Source of the DNA: Lentibacillus lipolyticus
GTDB taxonomy: Bacteria; Bacillota; Bacilli; Bacillales; Amphibacillaceae
DNA length: 64,000 bases
Assembly (NCBI GenBank): GCA_004145795.1
Contig: SEIO01000006.1
Coordinates: 1-64,000, forward strand
Direction: 5' to 3'
Below are positions 50,635 through 58,755 of the stretch, one piece after another (within the stretch, counting starts at the first letter, position 1; the number at the start of each line of letters is the position of its first letter). The notes under the pieces were generated by a model. That model saw nothing but the letters and a program-made list of their open reading frames with translations. It searched no databases and was not told the DNA's origin. The translations under genes and the position numbers were made by a program.

Positions 50635-50862
50635 ATGAAAAAATTCTTTATTATGTATGCATCGGTTTTTGCACTGATCTGGACGGGATATGGTCTGTAT
50701 GCAGTGCTGACTGGAAAACCATCAGCAAATCTTATCCTCGGATATGGCATTGCTTTTTCCGTCGTTATTTTTGCAGCCTCATGGTTCTCGTATTGGTTGA
50801 TGGGCCACTACAAGAAGGTTGACAAAATGGCGAAAGATATTCTTACAAAACAACATTCATGA
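50635..50862 (+). CDS. Small membrane protein, first gene of the PTS operon
   Basis: 75 aa with two transmembrane segments (residues ~4-24 and 32-55) and a basic cytoplasmic tail (HYKKVDKMAKDILTKQHS). No family recognised with certainty. It has GGGAGG before the start, is the first gene behind the sigma-54 promoter and ends 19 nt before the IIB gene. A role in the sugar uptake system, for example as an accessory subunit, is possible but unsupported beyond position. Confidence 0.7.
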   Translation: MKKFFIMYASVFALIWTGYGLYAVLTGKPSANLILGYGIAFSVVIFAASWFSYWLMGHYKKVDKMAKDILTKQHS

Positions 50863-50881
50863 TAAAAGGAGCGAATTAATT

Positions 50882-51199
50882 ATGGCAGATCAAATGAAAG
50901 TTATTATCTTGTGCAGCTGGGGTGCTACATCCAGCCAGCTGGCCAAAAAGGTGCAGGAAGCAGCAGAAGAACGAGGTATGGATGTCGAGGCATATGCCGG
51001 TGGAACCGGTGAATTCAAGGAAAAAGCAAGCCAGTACGATGTGGCACTGCTTGAGCCGCAAGTTCGTCACCTGAAGAAGGAAGTAACGAAAGTAGCTGAA
51101 CAGCATGATATTCCGGTCGAACTCGTTGATCAGCGTGCATTTGCTCTAATGGACGGAAATAAAGTGCTCGACCAAGCACTAAAATTACTGGAAAAATAA
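50882..51199 (+). CDS. PTS system IIB component, lactose/cellobiose family
   Basis: 105 aa. The phosphoryl cysteine lies in ILCSWGATSSQLAKK (residue ~10), the P-loop-like site of LicB/CelA enzymes; a conserved ALLEPQVRHLKKEV block follows. It transfers phosphate from IIA to the sugar bound by IIC. Start ATG 50882 follows AAAGGAG; a longer frame from 50819 overlaps the upstream gene and has no ribosome site. Confidence 0.9.
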   Translation: MADQMKVIILCSWGATSSQLAKKVQEAAEERGMDVEAYAGGTGEFKEKASQYDVALLEPQVRHLKKEVTKVAEQHDIPVELVDQRAFALMDGNKVLDQALKLLEK

Positions 51200-51204
51200 A
51201 CATC

Positions 51205-51243
51205 AGGTGTCCAAAAGATGAACTTTCAACTTTTGGACACCTT
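51205..51243 (+). other. Strong intercistronic stem-loop between IIB and IIC genes
   Basis: AGGTGTCCAAAAG-atgaactttcaa-CTTTTGGACACCT: perfect 13-bp stem in a 61-nt gap. It lacks a T-run (TCGAAAGG follows and includes the IIC ribosome site), so it may protect or process the mRNA and set unequal IIB/IIC expression. Confidence 0.8.
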
Positions 51244-51260
51244 CGAAAGGGGAAATAAAG

Positions 51261-52559
51261 ATGAACATGGTTGAATGGATGGAAGATAAATTAATGGAAC
51301 CATTGGGCAAAATCGCCCAGAATAAATATTTGCAGTCCATTCGTGATGCATTTGTTATTTTCGCATTGCCCGTCATTATAACGGGGGCAATTTTCCTGAT
51401 TATTGCCAACCCGCCGAGATCACTCGACTGGGGGATTATTAATGCGTGGGAGAGTGCGATTGACCCAATTCAGGGTCAAATCCTTTTTCCATTTAACTTA
51501 ACCTTTGGGATTATGGCACTGACGGTCGCATTTGGTGTCGGCTACAGTCTGGCATCACGGCATGACATGGATTCGGCCATGGCTGGAATTCTGTCGATGC
51601 TGGCGTTTTTGATGACCGCATTTCCGGTTACAGATATTACGCAGGTGCCGTTTGGCGATGTCTTGAACTATCTTGGCGGACAAGGTTTATTTGTTGCAAT
51701 TATTTTAGGTATTTTAACGACCGAGGCGATGCGCTTTCTCATTCGTAAAGGTGTTGCCTTTGAAATGCCGGCAGGAGTTCCACCGTATGTGATGCGAACC
51801 TTCCGCGCACTTGTACCATTTTTGCTTATTCTGCCTGCAGTATGGGCACTGGAATGGATTGTCTGGTCTAACCTTGGTGTAACAATTCCGCAGGCGGTAC
51901 TTAACTTGTTCAGTCCGCTCGTTTCAGCATCGAACTCGTACTGGGCTGCACTAGGAATGATTCTATTGATGCTTGTGCTCTGGTCCATCGGTATTCACGG
52001 CATGAACGTTGTATCGTCTGTGGCATACCCATTCTGGATGACACAGATGGCAAATAATGCGGACGCGATTAGTGCAGGCAATCCATCTGAAGCAACCGGT
52101 ATTGTAACCGAACCGTTTTTCCATATGTTCACACATATTGGTGGTTCTGGTGCGACGCTTGGTCTAGCAGTATTCCTGTTGTTTGCGACGTCCGTTCAGT
52201 TAAAACAAGTGGGTAAAACAGCGATTATTCCTTCGCTTTTTAATATTAATGAGCCGTTGATTTTCGGGGTGCCAATTGTACTGAACCCTATTTTGATCAT
52301 ACCGTTTGTATTGGGACCAGTGGTCATCGTGACAATTAACTACTTCTTATTTGCTACGGGCGTTATGCCTCCGGTTGTTGTGCAGCCGCCATTCACGGTA
52401 CCAATTTTCTTCGGTGGCTTTATTGCAACAGGCGGTTCCGTCATTGCCGGACTGGTGCAAATTATGAATGCTGTTATCGCCGCGCTCATTTATTGGCCAT
52501 TCTTCAAGCAATACGATAAACAGCTTGTACAGGAAGAAAAGGCGACAGAAGAAGGATAA
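51261..52559 (+). CDS. PTS system IIC component, lactose/cellobiose family
   Basis: 432 aa polytopic sugar channel with about ten transmembrane helices. Family blocks: the N-terminal amphipathic start KLMEPLGKIAQNKYLQSIRD, IHGMNVVSSVAYPFW (residues ~243-257), GGSGATLGLAVFL (~293), and FNINEPLIFGVPIVLNP (~328) with the substrate-binding glutamate. Cellobiose/chitobiose or another beta-glucoside disaccharide is the usual cargo; no phospho-beta-glycosidase gene is in this operon. It begins 61 nt after IIB, separated by a stem-loop. Confidence 0.92.
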   Translation: MNMVEWMEDKLMEPLGKIAQNKYLQSIRDAFVIFALPVIITGAIFLIIANPPRSLDWGIINAWESAIDPIQGQILFPFNLTFGIMALTVAFGVGYSLASRHDMDSAMAGILSMLAFLMTAFPVTDITQVPFGDVLNYLGGQGLFVAIILGILTTEAMRFLIRKGVAFEMPAGVPPYVMRTFRALVPFLLILPAVWALEWIVWSNLGVTIPQAVLNLFSPLVSASNSYWAALGMILLMLVLWSIGIHGMNVVSSVAYPFWMTQMANNADAISAGNPSEATGIVTEPFFHMFTHIGGSGATLGLAVFLLFATSVQLKQVGKTAIIPSLFNINEPLIFGVPIVLNPILIIPFVLGPVVIVTINYFLFATGVMPPVVVQPPFTVPIFFGGFIATGGSVIAGLVQIMNAVIAALIYWPFFKQYDKQLVQEEKATEEG

Positions 52560-52623
52560 ATGTTCAAAAGGAAGGACTTTGCAATCACTAAGATAGCTAA
52601 GAGGTAAGAGGAGTGTTTACGTA

Positions 52624-52959
52624 ATGAATTATGAGGAAATCATGACACAATTGATTTTGCACGGTGGTAATGCCCGCGGTGCTGCGTATGAAGCTTTAAA
52701 CGAAGCAGAAGAATATAACTTTGATGAAGCAGAAAAGCTGCTGGAAGAAGCCAATGACGAGTTTTTGAAAGGCCATAAATACCAGACTGAACTGATCCAG
52801 GGTGACCAAGAGGCTGCCCCAAGCTTTTTTATGATTCATGCACAGGATCACGTTATGACTGCGCAGGCTGAACTGCAACTAATTAAGCGTATGATCGAGC
52901 AGTTGAAAAACACAGAGAAGCTGGAAAAACGGATAGAAAAGCTGGAACAGTCTAACTGA
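52624..52959 (+). CDS. PTS system IIA component, lactose/cellobiose family
   Basis: 111 aa, three-helix LacF/CelC-type protein. The phosphorylated histidine lies in FFMIHAQDHVMTAQAE (residue ~79); LHGGNARGAAYEAL near the N-terminus is typical. It takes phosphate from HPr and passes it to IIB. It follows IIC by 64 nt with AGAGGAG upstream. The order IIB-IIC-IIA is common for this family. Confidence 0.92.
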   Translation: MNYEEIMTQLILHGGNARGAAYEALNEAEEYNFDEAEKLLEEANDEFLKGHKYQTELIQGDQEAAPSFFMIHAQDHVMTAQAELQLIKRMIEQLKNTEKLEKRIEKLEQSN

Positions 52960-52984
52960 ATTTAGTGACCGCATCTACGGGGAT

Positions 52985-53023
52985 ATACTGCTTGACACCT
53001 AAAAGCTAAGTGTCAAGCAGTAT
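52985..53023 (+). terminator. Stem-loop after the IIA gene
   Basis: ATACTGCTTGACAC-ctaaaagctaa-GTGTCAAGCAGTAT: perfect 14-bp stem followed by TTCTATA. The T-run is poor, so partial termination or mRNA protection before the Gfo/Idh gene is likely. Confidence 0.7.
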
Positions 53024-53053
53024 TTCTATACACAGTAAATTGGGGGAATGGAC

Positions 53054-54043
53054 ATGAACTTCGGCACAGTTGGAACGGGATGGATTACGGAATCGTTTAT
53101 TGAGGCAGCAAGGGAGACGGGTGAGCTCACACATACTGCGGTTTACTCAAGGAGAGAGGACAAAGCACGTTCATTCGCGGAAAAACATGGCGCTGCACAT
53201 GCCTTTACTGATTTGGAAGAAATGGCGTCGAACGATGAACTGGATGCTGTTTATATCGCATCACCGAATTCCCATCATTTTCAGCACGTTTTGACGTTTT
53301 TAAGGAAAAAAAAGCACGTAATTTGCGAAAAACCTATTTTTTCAAACCTGCGGGAATGGGAAGAAGCTTATCGTGTTGCTGAGGAGAATGGTGTGTATTT
53401 GTTTGAAGCAATGCGGAACTTGCATGCGCCAAATTTTGCACGTCTTCAGGAAGGGCTGGAGCAGATTGGCACAGTCCGAAATATGATTTTGCCGTTTGTG
53501 CAATATTCATCCCGTTATGACAAATACCTGGCCGGTGAAAACCCGAATGTATTTACAACAGCATTTTCCGGCGGTGCGCTTATGGATCTAGGTGTTTATC
53601 CGCTTTCCATTGTGGTTGGATTGTTCGGGAAACCGGCAAATGCAGTTTACTTTCCGGTGCTGCTTGACAGTGGTGTGGATGGAAGCGGGACACTAGTCCT
53701 CGAATATCCGGATTTCACGGCTGCTATTGTTTGTTCCAAAATTGCTCAGTCCAGCAATACATGTGAAATTCTCGGGGAAAATGGGACACTGGTCTTTGAA
53801 AACGCCGGTGACATGTACCATCCGAAAGTGGTACGGAATAAGGGAAAGGATGTTACAGAACTCCCCGCCGATGAGCATCCGAACAACATGGTGTATGAAG
53901 TTCAAGCGTTTGCCCGCATTATCCAAAACGGTGATAGGGACACCTATGAACGGCTGAAAAAGATTAGTTATGACGTTTTGGCAATAACAGAAAACGTGCG
54001 ACGGGAAAACGGAATTATATTTGACAGTGAGAAAGAAGCATAA
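53054..54043 (+). CDS. Gfo/Idh/MocA family oxidoreductase
   Basis: 329 aa. N-terminal Rossmann domain (FGTVGTGWITESFIEA, residues ~3-18) with the active-site motif EKPIFSN (~98), C-terminal alpha/beta domain with GGALMDLGVYPLSIV (~177). Family members oxidise or reduce sugars and polyols with NAD(P). As last gene of the PTS operon it probably acts on the imported sugar or its phosphate. ATG 53054 is preferred over 53048 by spacing to GGGGGA. Confidence 0.88.
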   Translation: MNFGTVGTGWITESFIEAARETGELTHTAVYSRREDKARSFAEKHGAAHAFTDLEEMASNDELDAVYIASPNSHHFQHVLTFLRKKKHVICEKPIFSNLREWEEAYRVAEENGVYLFEAMRNLHAPNFARLQEGLEQIGTVRNMILPFVQYSSRYDKYLAGENPNVFTTAFSGGALMDLGVYPLSIVVGLFGKPANAVYFPVLLDSGVDGSGTLVLEYPDFTAAIVCSKIAQSSNTCEILGENGTLVFENAGDMYHPKVVRNKGKDVTELPADEHPNNMVYEVQAFARIIQNGDRDTYERLKKISYDVLAITENVRRENGIIFDSEKEA

Positions 54044-54050
54044 AAGATGG

Positions 54051-54080
54051 AGGGCCTGATAAACAACCAGGGCCCTTTTT
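54051..54080 (+). terminator. Terminator of the PTS operon
   Basis: AGGGCC-tgataaacaaccag-GGCCCT followed by TTTT, 8 nt after the oxidoreductase stop. Confidence 0.85.
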
Positions 54081-54147
54081 ATATATGGAAATGGAAAGAA
54101 GAAATATGTTATAACAAAGATAGATAACGATGGATAAGGAGTACATG

Positions 54148-55281
54148 ATGAAAATTGTAGTTGCGCCGGACTCTTTTAAGGGAAGTCTGACATCGATTCA
54201 TGCAGCAAACATGATGAAAAGTGCCATTGAGACCATGGATGATACGATGTCCGTTTATATGAAACCAATGGCTGACGGAGGGGAAGGAACACTGGAGGCG
54301 TTGCTTGCAGCGACCGGTGGCAAACGTGTTCCTGTTACCTGCACAGGACCGCTGGGAGAAAAAATCAACACATCCTATGCAATTGTTGATTCGGATCATG
54401 CCATTATTGAATGCGCCAGTATTGCTGGACTGGTGCAGGTTCCAACAGATAAACGGAATCCTGACATGACGACTACTTTTGGCATTGGTGAGGTAATACT
54501 AGATGCCTTGGACAGGGGATGTTCTTCCTTCACTCTTGGCCTTGGGGGCAGTGCTACAAATGATGGCGGGTTGGGAATGTTAAAGGCATTGGGAATGAAA
54601 ACATGGGACAGACACGGTAATGAAGCAGGCCCGTTCGGTAAGGATGTGACACACGTTTCCCGTGTCCGTCTAACAGACATTGATCCGCGGCTTGCCGAAA
54701 CTACTATAAAAGTGGCTTGTGATGTTGATAATCCGCTTTGTGGAGAAAGGGGAGCAACAAGAGTCTATGGACCACAAAAAGGAGCAACAGCAGAACAAAT
54801 GGAACAATACGATGCAGCGTTGAATGCGTATGGGAGCATATTGGAGTCTGTTCTGGATCAGCCATTAAAGGACACTCCTGGTGCCGGGGCTGCAGGCGGG
54901 CTCGGTTTCGCCTTATTAGCCATTGGAGGTAACCTTGTTTCGGGAGCAACACTTTTAGGTGCCACGATGAACATGGAGGCGTCCATAAAAGACGCTGACC
55001 TTGTTCTCACGGGTGAAGGTCAAAGTGATGAGCAAACGCTGTATGGCAAGGCGCCCGGGCATATTGCATCCCTTGGCAATAAACATCGAACTCCTGTAAT
55101 ATTGATTTCCGGTAGCTTGGATGGTGATTTGGACGCGTTGCGGGAAGAATTTGCAGGGTGCTTATCCATTGTCAATAAACCGATGTCATTGGAAACATGT
55201 ATGGAAAAGGCTGATAAACTGCTTTATGAGCAGACAAAGCAAGTGATTCATTTGTGGAAAAACGGGGGTAACCGTGAATGA
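54148..55281 (+). CDS. glxK: Glycerate kinase (GlxK/GarK type)
   Basis: 377 aa, type 1 glycerate kinase: phosphorylates D-glycerate with ATP. Family blocks: IVVAPDSFKGSLTS (residues ~3-16), MADGGEGTLEALLAA (~44), GLGGSATNDGGLGML (~131) and TGEGQSDEQTLYGKAP (~292). ATG 54148 is favoured over 54130 and 54145 by spacing to AAGGAG. Monocistronic between terminators. Together with a glyoxylate/hydroxypyruvate reductase-like enzyme (31669) it could close a glycerate route. Confidence 0.92.
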   Translation: MKIVVAPDSFKGSLTSIHAANMMKSAIETMDDTMSVYMKPMADGGEGTLEALLAATGGKRVPVTCTGPLGEKINTSYAIVDSDHAIIECASIAGLVQVPTDKRNPDMTTTFGIGEVILDALDRGCSSFTLGLGGSATNDGGLGMLKALGMKTWDRHGNEAGPFGKDVTHVSRVRLTDIDPRLAETTIKVACDVDNPLCGERGATRVYGPQKGATAEQMEQYDAALNAYGSILESVLDQPLKDTPGAGAAGGLGFALLAIGGNLVSGATLLGATMNMEASIKDADLVLTGEGQSDEQTLYGKAPGHIASLGNKHRTPVILISGSLDGDLDALREEFAGCLSIVNKPMSLETCMEKADKLLYEQTKQVIHLWKNGGNRE

Positions 55282-55286
55282 AGAGC

Positions 55287-55320
55287 GGGTTCGTGTATGT
55301 TATGTACACGAACCCTTTTA
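55287..55320. terminator. Terminator between glycerate kinase and HAD genes
   Basis: GGGTTCGTGTA-tgttatg-TACACGAACCC followed by TTTT; perfect 11-bp stem between convergent genes. Confidence 0.9.
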
Positions 55321-55325
55321 AAGCT

Positions 55326-56108
55326 TTAAATCACCCCAAGTTTCTTAAGTCCCTGAGTGATACCGTCTTCGTCCACTGTTGCTGTCCGGTGCTTGGCATA
55401 TTGGAATAGATCATCGTGGGCATTTCCCATTGCAAAACCTTCGCCGACAGTCTGCAGCATTTCCTTGTCATTCATCCCGTCACCAAAGGCAATTGCCTCC
55501 TCAGGTGTAACGCCGAGCAGGTCAAGGATTTTTTCAACGGAATAGCCTTTGTTGACGTTTGTACGAAGTATGTCATAGCTGTTTTCTGCACCGTTGACAT
55601 GAACGGGGGAAAGCTGGAAATTGGCTTCGGTTTCATATAATGGGACTTGATCCGATGCTACGTTCAGTGCTGTTGCGCCTAAAATTTCGTCCATGATAGC
55701 AGGTGTAAATGCGGCGTTTGTTTTCAAACCGAACAGGTCGGTGAACTTCTGGACGAGCGGCCGTTCCATGTTTGTGCAATAATTTTTTTCCCGTGTGTAC
55801 ATGATGAGCTCATGATTATGTTCTTCGGCGATGGTGATGAACCTTTCCATACTGTTTTTCGGGATTGGCTCATTGACGATTGTATCGTTACGGTAGGTGG
55901 CAAATGAACCGTTGTACGCGATGAACGAGTGGATGTCCAGTTCTTCTGCCAGGTCGCTGATTTCATGAAGCGGTCTGCCGGTCGCGAGAAAAACGTCGAC
56001 ACCTTTTTCTTTCGCCATCGTAATGGCCTGTTTTGTCGTCTCCGTATATGTATGATCCGGTTTTAAAATGGTACCGTCAATATCGAGAAATAGAAGTTTA
56101 TATGTCAT
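55326..56108 (-). CDS. Cof-type HAD-IIB family phosphatase
   Basis: 260 aa. HAD motif I FLDIDGTIL (residues ~6-14), motif II FLATGR (~40), motif III lysine near KGYSVEK (~187) and motif IV AFGDGMNDKEML (~207). Cap type C2 as in Bacillus YcsE/YwpJ enzymes, which dephosphorylate sugar phosphates or flavin precursors. ATG 56108 has AAGGGGA upstream; a longer frame to 56144 is less likely. Confidence 0.92.
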   Translation of the reverse strand: MTYKLLFLDIDGTILKPDHTYTETTKQAITMAKEKGVDVFLATGRPLHEISDLAEELDIHSFIAYNGSFATYRNDTIVNEPIPKNSMERFITIAEEHNHELIMYTREKNYCTNMERPLVQKFTDLFGLKTNAAFTPAIMDEILGATALNVASDQVPLYETEANFQLSPVHVNGAENSYDILRTNVNKGYSVEKILDLLGVTPEEAIAFGDGMNDKEMLQTVGEGFAMGNAHDDLFQYAKHRTATVDEDGITQGLKKLGVI

Positions 56109-56277
56109 GTGTATCCCCTTGTCTATGTAGTCTCTGTAATGCATTTTAGCATAGGCCTTCCTTTTTTGCGAAAAAATATTCCGGGATACACGTCAGCATG
56201 ATGTTCACCTAAGGCTTATTTTATGTTTTGCAGTTTTTAACAGGGGTAATTACGTGCAATTGTGAAATGATAAGGCT

Positions 56278-56306
56278 AGAACAGATGAAAAGCTGATATC
56301 TGTTCT
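56278..56306 (+). other. Hairpin in the leader of the SASP gene
   Basis: AGAACAGAT-gaaaagctgat-ATCTGTTCT, perfect 9-bp stem ending 10 nt before the SASP ribosome site (GGGGAG). No T-run. It may stabilise the spore-specific mRNA. Confidence 0.5.
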
Positions 56307-56329
56307 AAATCCCACGGGGAGTGATCGTT

Positions 56330-56524
56330 GTGGCAGATAACAAAAACGACTTACTGGTGCCTGGCGCGGAGGATGTAATGGAAAACATGAAACAGGAAAT
56401 TGCAAATGAATTCGGCGTTCAGCCCGGAGCGGATACAACTGCACGTGAAAACGGCTCGGTGGGAGGCGAAATGGTAAAGCGAATGCTTCAAATCGCCGAA
56501 TCAAGCATGTCCAATAAAAAATAA
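56330..56524 (+). CDS. Alpha/beta-type small acid-soluble spore protein
   Basis: 64 aa. Contains the conserved SASP blocks LLVPGAEDVMENMKQEIANE (residues ~7-26), FGV with the GPR protease site between the two glutamates' EIANEFGV region, and GADTTARENGSVGGEMVKRM (~32-51). These proteins coat DNA in dormant spores and are degraded at germination. GTG 56330 is chosen as start because GGGGAG lies 8 nt upstream and the resulting N-terminus MADNKND is typical; GTG 56321 overlaps the ribosome site. It is firm evidence for an endospore former. Confidence 0.95.
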   Translation: MADNKNDLLVPGAEDVMENMKQEIANEFGVQPGADTTARENGSVGGEMVKRMLQIAESSMSNKK

Positions 56525-56593
56525 CCCCAGACATGCATGGAAAACTTGGCCTGTCGACAAAACTTAATGGCGACAAGCTACAGTTGACTTATA

Positions 56594-56662
56594 CGGCAGG
56601 AAAGTAGTATGCTTTCTTAACTGCCGAAAAGACGGATCTGGCTAATGCCGGGTCCGTCTTTT
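56594..56662 (+). terminator. Tandem hairpins/terminator after the SASP gene
   Basis: First hairpin CGGCAGGAAAG...CTTTC..CTGCCG (56594-56626); second GACGGATCTGGC-taat-GCCGGGTCCGTC (12 bp, with G-T pairs), flanked by AAAA and TTTT. The second is a good intrinsic terminator. Confidence 0.75.
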
Positions 56663-56888
56663 ATAATGGGACAAGAGGAGGACCGTGTTTATTTATCCAG
56701 CCCTGATTGCTCAGCTTCAAAAGTCAAGAATACATGTGGAAACATGTTACAATGTACATAATTTGAGTTGGATGGGAAAAATGACTATAATTTAAAAGGA
56801 TTTTTCTATTCTTTGTAGAAATATTTTGATGAGGTTTGAAATATGCTACTAATAGAAATAATCAAATAATTCTGAGAGGGGATTGATC
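56663..56888. other. Intergenic region before the second NhaC-family gene
   Basis: About 225 bp, AT-rich, no ORF. GAGAGGGGA at its end is the ribosome site of the next gene. No promoter could be assigned with confidence. Confidence 0.35.
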
Positions 56889-58439
56889 ATGGAGTTTGGG
56901 ATTCTTTCGCTGCTTCCGCCGGTCATTGCGATTGTACTTGCCCTCATAACCCGGAATGTTATACCTGCTTTATTCGCTGGGGTATGGCTTGGGGCGACCA
57001 TACTTTACGACTGGAATCCATTCCTTGGACTGTATAAAAGTTTCAGTGATTTTATTATTCCAAGTGTGGGGGATCCATGGAGTGCAACGGTTCTGATTTA
57101 TTGCGGACTTTTCGGTGTCTTGATTGCTTTTTTGCAGAAGACAGGCGGAGCCCATGCCATTGCGAATGCTATTTCACGAAAAGTGAAAACGCCAAGAGGT
57201 GCACAGGGATCAACGATGCTTTTTGGGCTTATTATTTTCTTTGAAGATTACTTTAACGCATTAACGGTTGGCAGTGTCATGCGTTCGGTAACAGATAAAA
57301 TGCGTGTCTCACGTGAGAAACTTGCCTATATTGTGGATTCCACCTCAGCACCAATGTGTCTTTTGGGTCCCGTCTCGACATGGGTGGTGTTCGTGATGGG
57401 GCTGATTGGGGCACAGTATACGGAACTGGGCATATCTGAATCGGAATACATGACTTACATTTTTTCCATTCCATTTAACTTTTACTCGATTCTGGCAATT
57501 ATATTGGTAGGAATTATTGTATTTTTGAAATGGGATTTCGGACCAATGGCACAAGCTGAGTATCGTGCGCGGACGTCGGGCAAAGTCCTTCGTGATGATG
57601 CGACACCACCATCGGAAGATCAGATGAGTGATGTTGAAATGCCGGAGGGATATACCCCGAAAGTCCGGAATATGATTGTGCCGATTGTCGTTCTTGTAGG
57701 CATGATTCCACCGCTGTTCCTGTGGACTGGCGGCTATCCGGATAAAGGACTGGTAACCGCCTTTGGGGAAGCAGACGGGGCGACATCCATTACCATTGCT
57801 GCATTTACTGCTGCCGTTGTTGCCTTGGCAATGGGCATGCAGCAAAAGCTCTATTCATTCAGAGAATCCATGGATATTATTGTCAGTGGATTTAAGAGCA
57901 TGATGCTCGTTTATATCGTGTTGACATTAGCTTGGTCGATTGGCAGTGTGACAACCGAACTTGGGACAGCGGAATATATTGTCCATTTTGTCGAACAGAC
58001 CACGTCGCCAATCGTCATTCCAGTATTATTGTTCGTTATCGGTGCTGTTGTAGCGTTTACGACAGGAACATCTTACGGCACGTTTGCGATAATGATTCCA
58101 ATCGCTATGCCGCTAGCTGCTTCCATGGACATTTCGATGTATCTGGCAATTGCTGCGGTATTCAGCGGCGGGATTTTCGGCGATCATTGCTCACCGATTT
58201 CGGATACAACCATCCTGTCGTCTGCTGGGTCGGGCAGTGACCACATTGACCACGTCAACACCCAAATTCCGTACGCTGTAACAGCGGGTGTCAGTGGTAT
58301 TGTTTCCTTCCTGACCGTCGGAATAACTGGTTCACCGCTTGTAGCACTTATTGTCGGTGCTGTTGTACTGTTTGGCCTGGCGTTTATTCTTAATAAAACA
58401 TGGGGAAAACGAATACCAAACGATAAAGTAACGGCTTAA
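56889..58439 (+). CDS. NhaC family sodium-coupled carrier, copy 2
   Basis: 516 aa, about 11-12 transmembrane helices; same family and topology as the carrier at 41395. Matching blocks: LIIFFEDYFNALTVGSVM (residues ~118-135, with E for N and A for S), VDSTSAPMCLLGPVSTW (~150), AFTTGTSYGTFAIMIPIAMP (~385) and GDHCSPISDTT (~432). The differences in the substrate-site loops (NDYVNS/EDYFNA, SDW/STW) suggest another cargo. ATG 56889 is preferred to TTG 56883. Monocistronic, closed by a terminator. Confidence 0.9.
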   Translation: MEFGILSLLPPVIAIVLALITRNVIPALFAGVWLGATILYDWNPFLGLYKSFSDFIIPSVGDPWSATVLIYCGLFGVLIAFLQKTGGAHAIANAISRKVKTPRGAQGSTMLFGLIIFFEDYFNALTVGSVMRSVTDKMRVSREKLAYIVDSTSAPMCLLGPVSTWVVFVMGLIGAQYTELGISESEYMTYIFSIPFNFYSILAIILVGIIVFLKWDFGPMAQAEYRARTSGKVLRDDATPPSEDQMSDVEMPEGYTPKVRNMIVPIVVLVGMIPPLFLWTGGYPDKGLVTAFGEADGATSITIAAFTAAVVALAMGMQQKLYSFRESMDIIVSGFKSMMLVYIVLTLAWSIGSVTTELGTAEYIVHFVEQTTSPIVIPVLLFVIGAVVAFTTGTSYGTFAIMIPIAMPLAASMDISMYLAIAAVFSGGIFGDHCSPISDTTILSSAGSGSDHIDHVNTQIPYAVTAGVSGIVSFLTVGITGSPLVALIVGAVVLFGLAFILNKTWGKRIPNDKVTA

Positions 58440-58443
58440 AAAA

Positions 58444-58480
58444 GAACGGACTGCCTGCAATACGGCGGTTCGTTTTTTTA
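58444..58480 (+). terminator. Terminator after the second NhaC-family gene
   Basis: GAACGGACTGCC...GGCGGTTCG followed by TTTTTTT; stem with one mismatch region. Confidence 0.75.
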
Positions 58481-58492
58481 TGCATCGGCAAA

Positions 58493-58609
58493 CTGTGTGA
58501 AATTGCAGATGACCTTTATAAGAACAACTTTAGTGCCTGGTATAGTCACCGGGAAGAGGGGATTAAAGGAGTAAAGAATGAAAACTGGGACCATCTCTAT
58601 GAAAAATGA
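58493..58609 (+). pseudogene. Probable 3' remnant of a lost gene
   Basis: An open frame without start codon reads LCEIADDLYKNNFSAWYSHR then EEGIKGVKNENWDHLYEK before TGA. The composition is protein-like (aromatic and charged residues in alternation), but the upstream part is the NhaC-gene terminator. It looks like the tail of a deleted gene; no family was recognised. Confidence 0.35.
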
Positions 58610-58685
58610 AGTTATTATCGGATTAAGCTATAGGAAGAGAGTAATTGTCCATTTATCAGGACAAATCAAGTTTGTGATCTTTTAA
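58578..58685 (+). CDS. Possible 35-codon small ORF
   Basis: ATG 58578 has AAAGGAG 6 nt upstream, a near-ideal ribosome site. The product is basic and hydrophobic (MKTGTISMKNEVIIGLSYRK...). It overlaps the gene remnant in another frame, so the good spacing may be chance, since GGAGTAAAGAATG also lies in that remnant's coding sequence. Confidence 0.25.
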   Translation: MKTGTISMKNEVIIGLSYRKRVIVHLSGQIKFVIF

Positions 58686-58755
58686 TTCCGTATTTTATAA
58701 TAAATTAGGAATACATTAGTAATAAAAAATGCGGTGAGGGGTGGGACTGTAAGTT

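Noticed and set aside
56631-56658. TPP-riboswitch-like string GATCTGGCTAATGCCGG
   Set aside because: It resembles the 3' half of a THI-box, but the 5' elements (CTGAGA) are missing and both sides pair completely into a terminator hairpin after the SASP gene.
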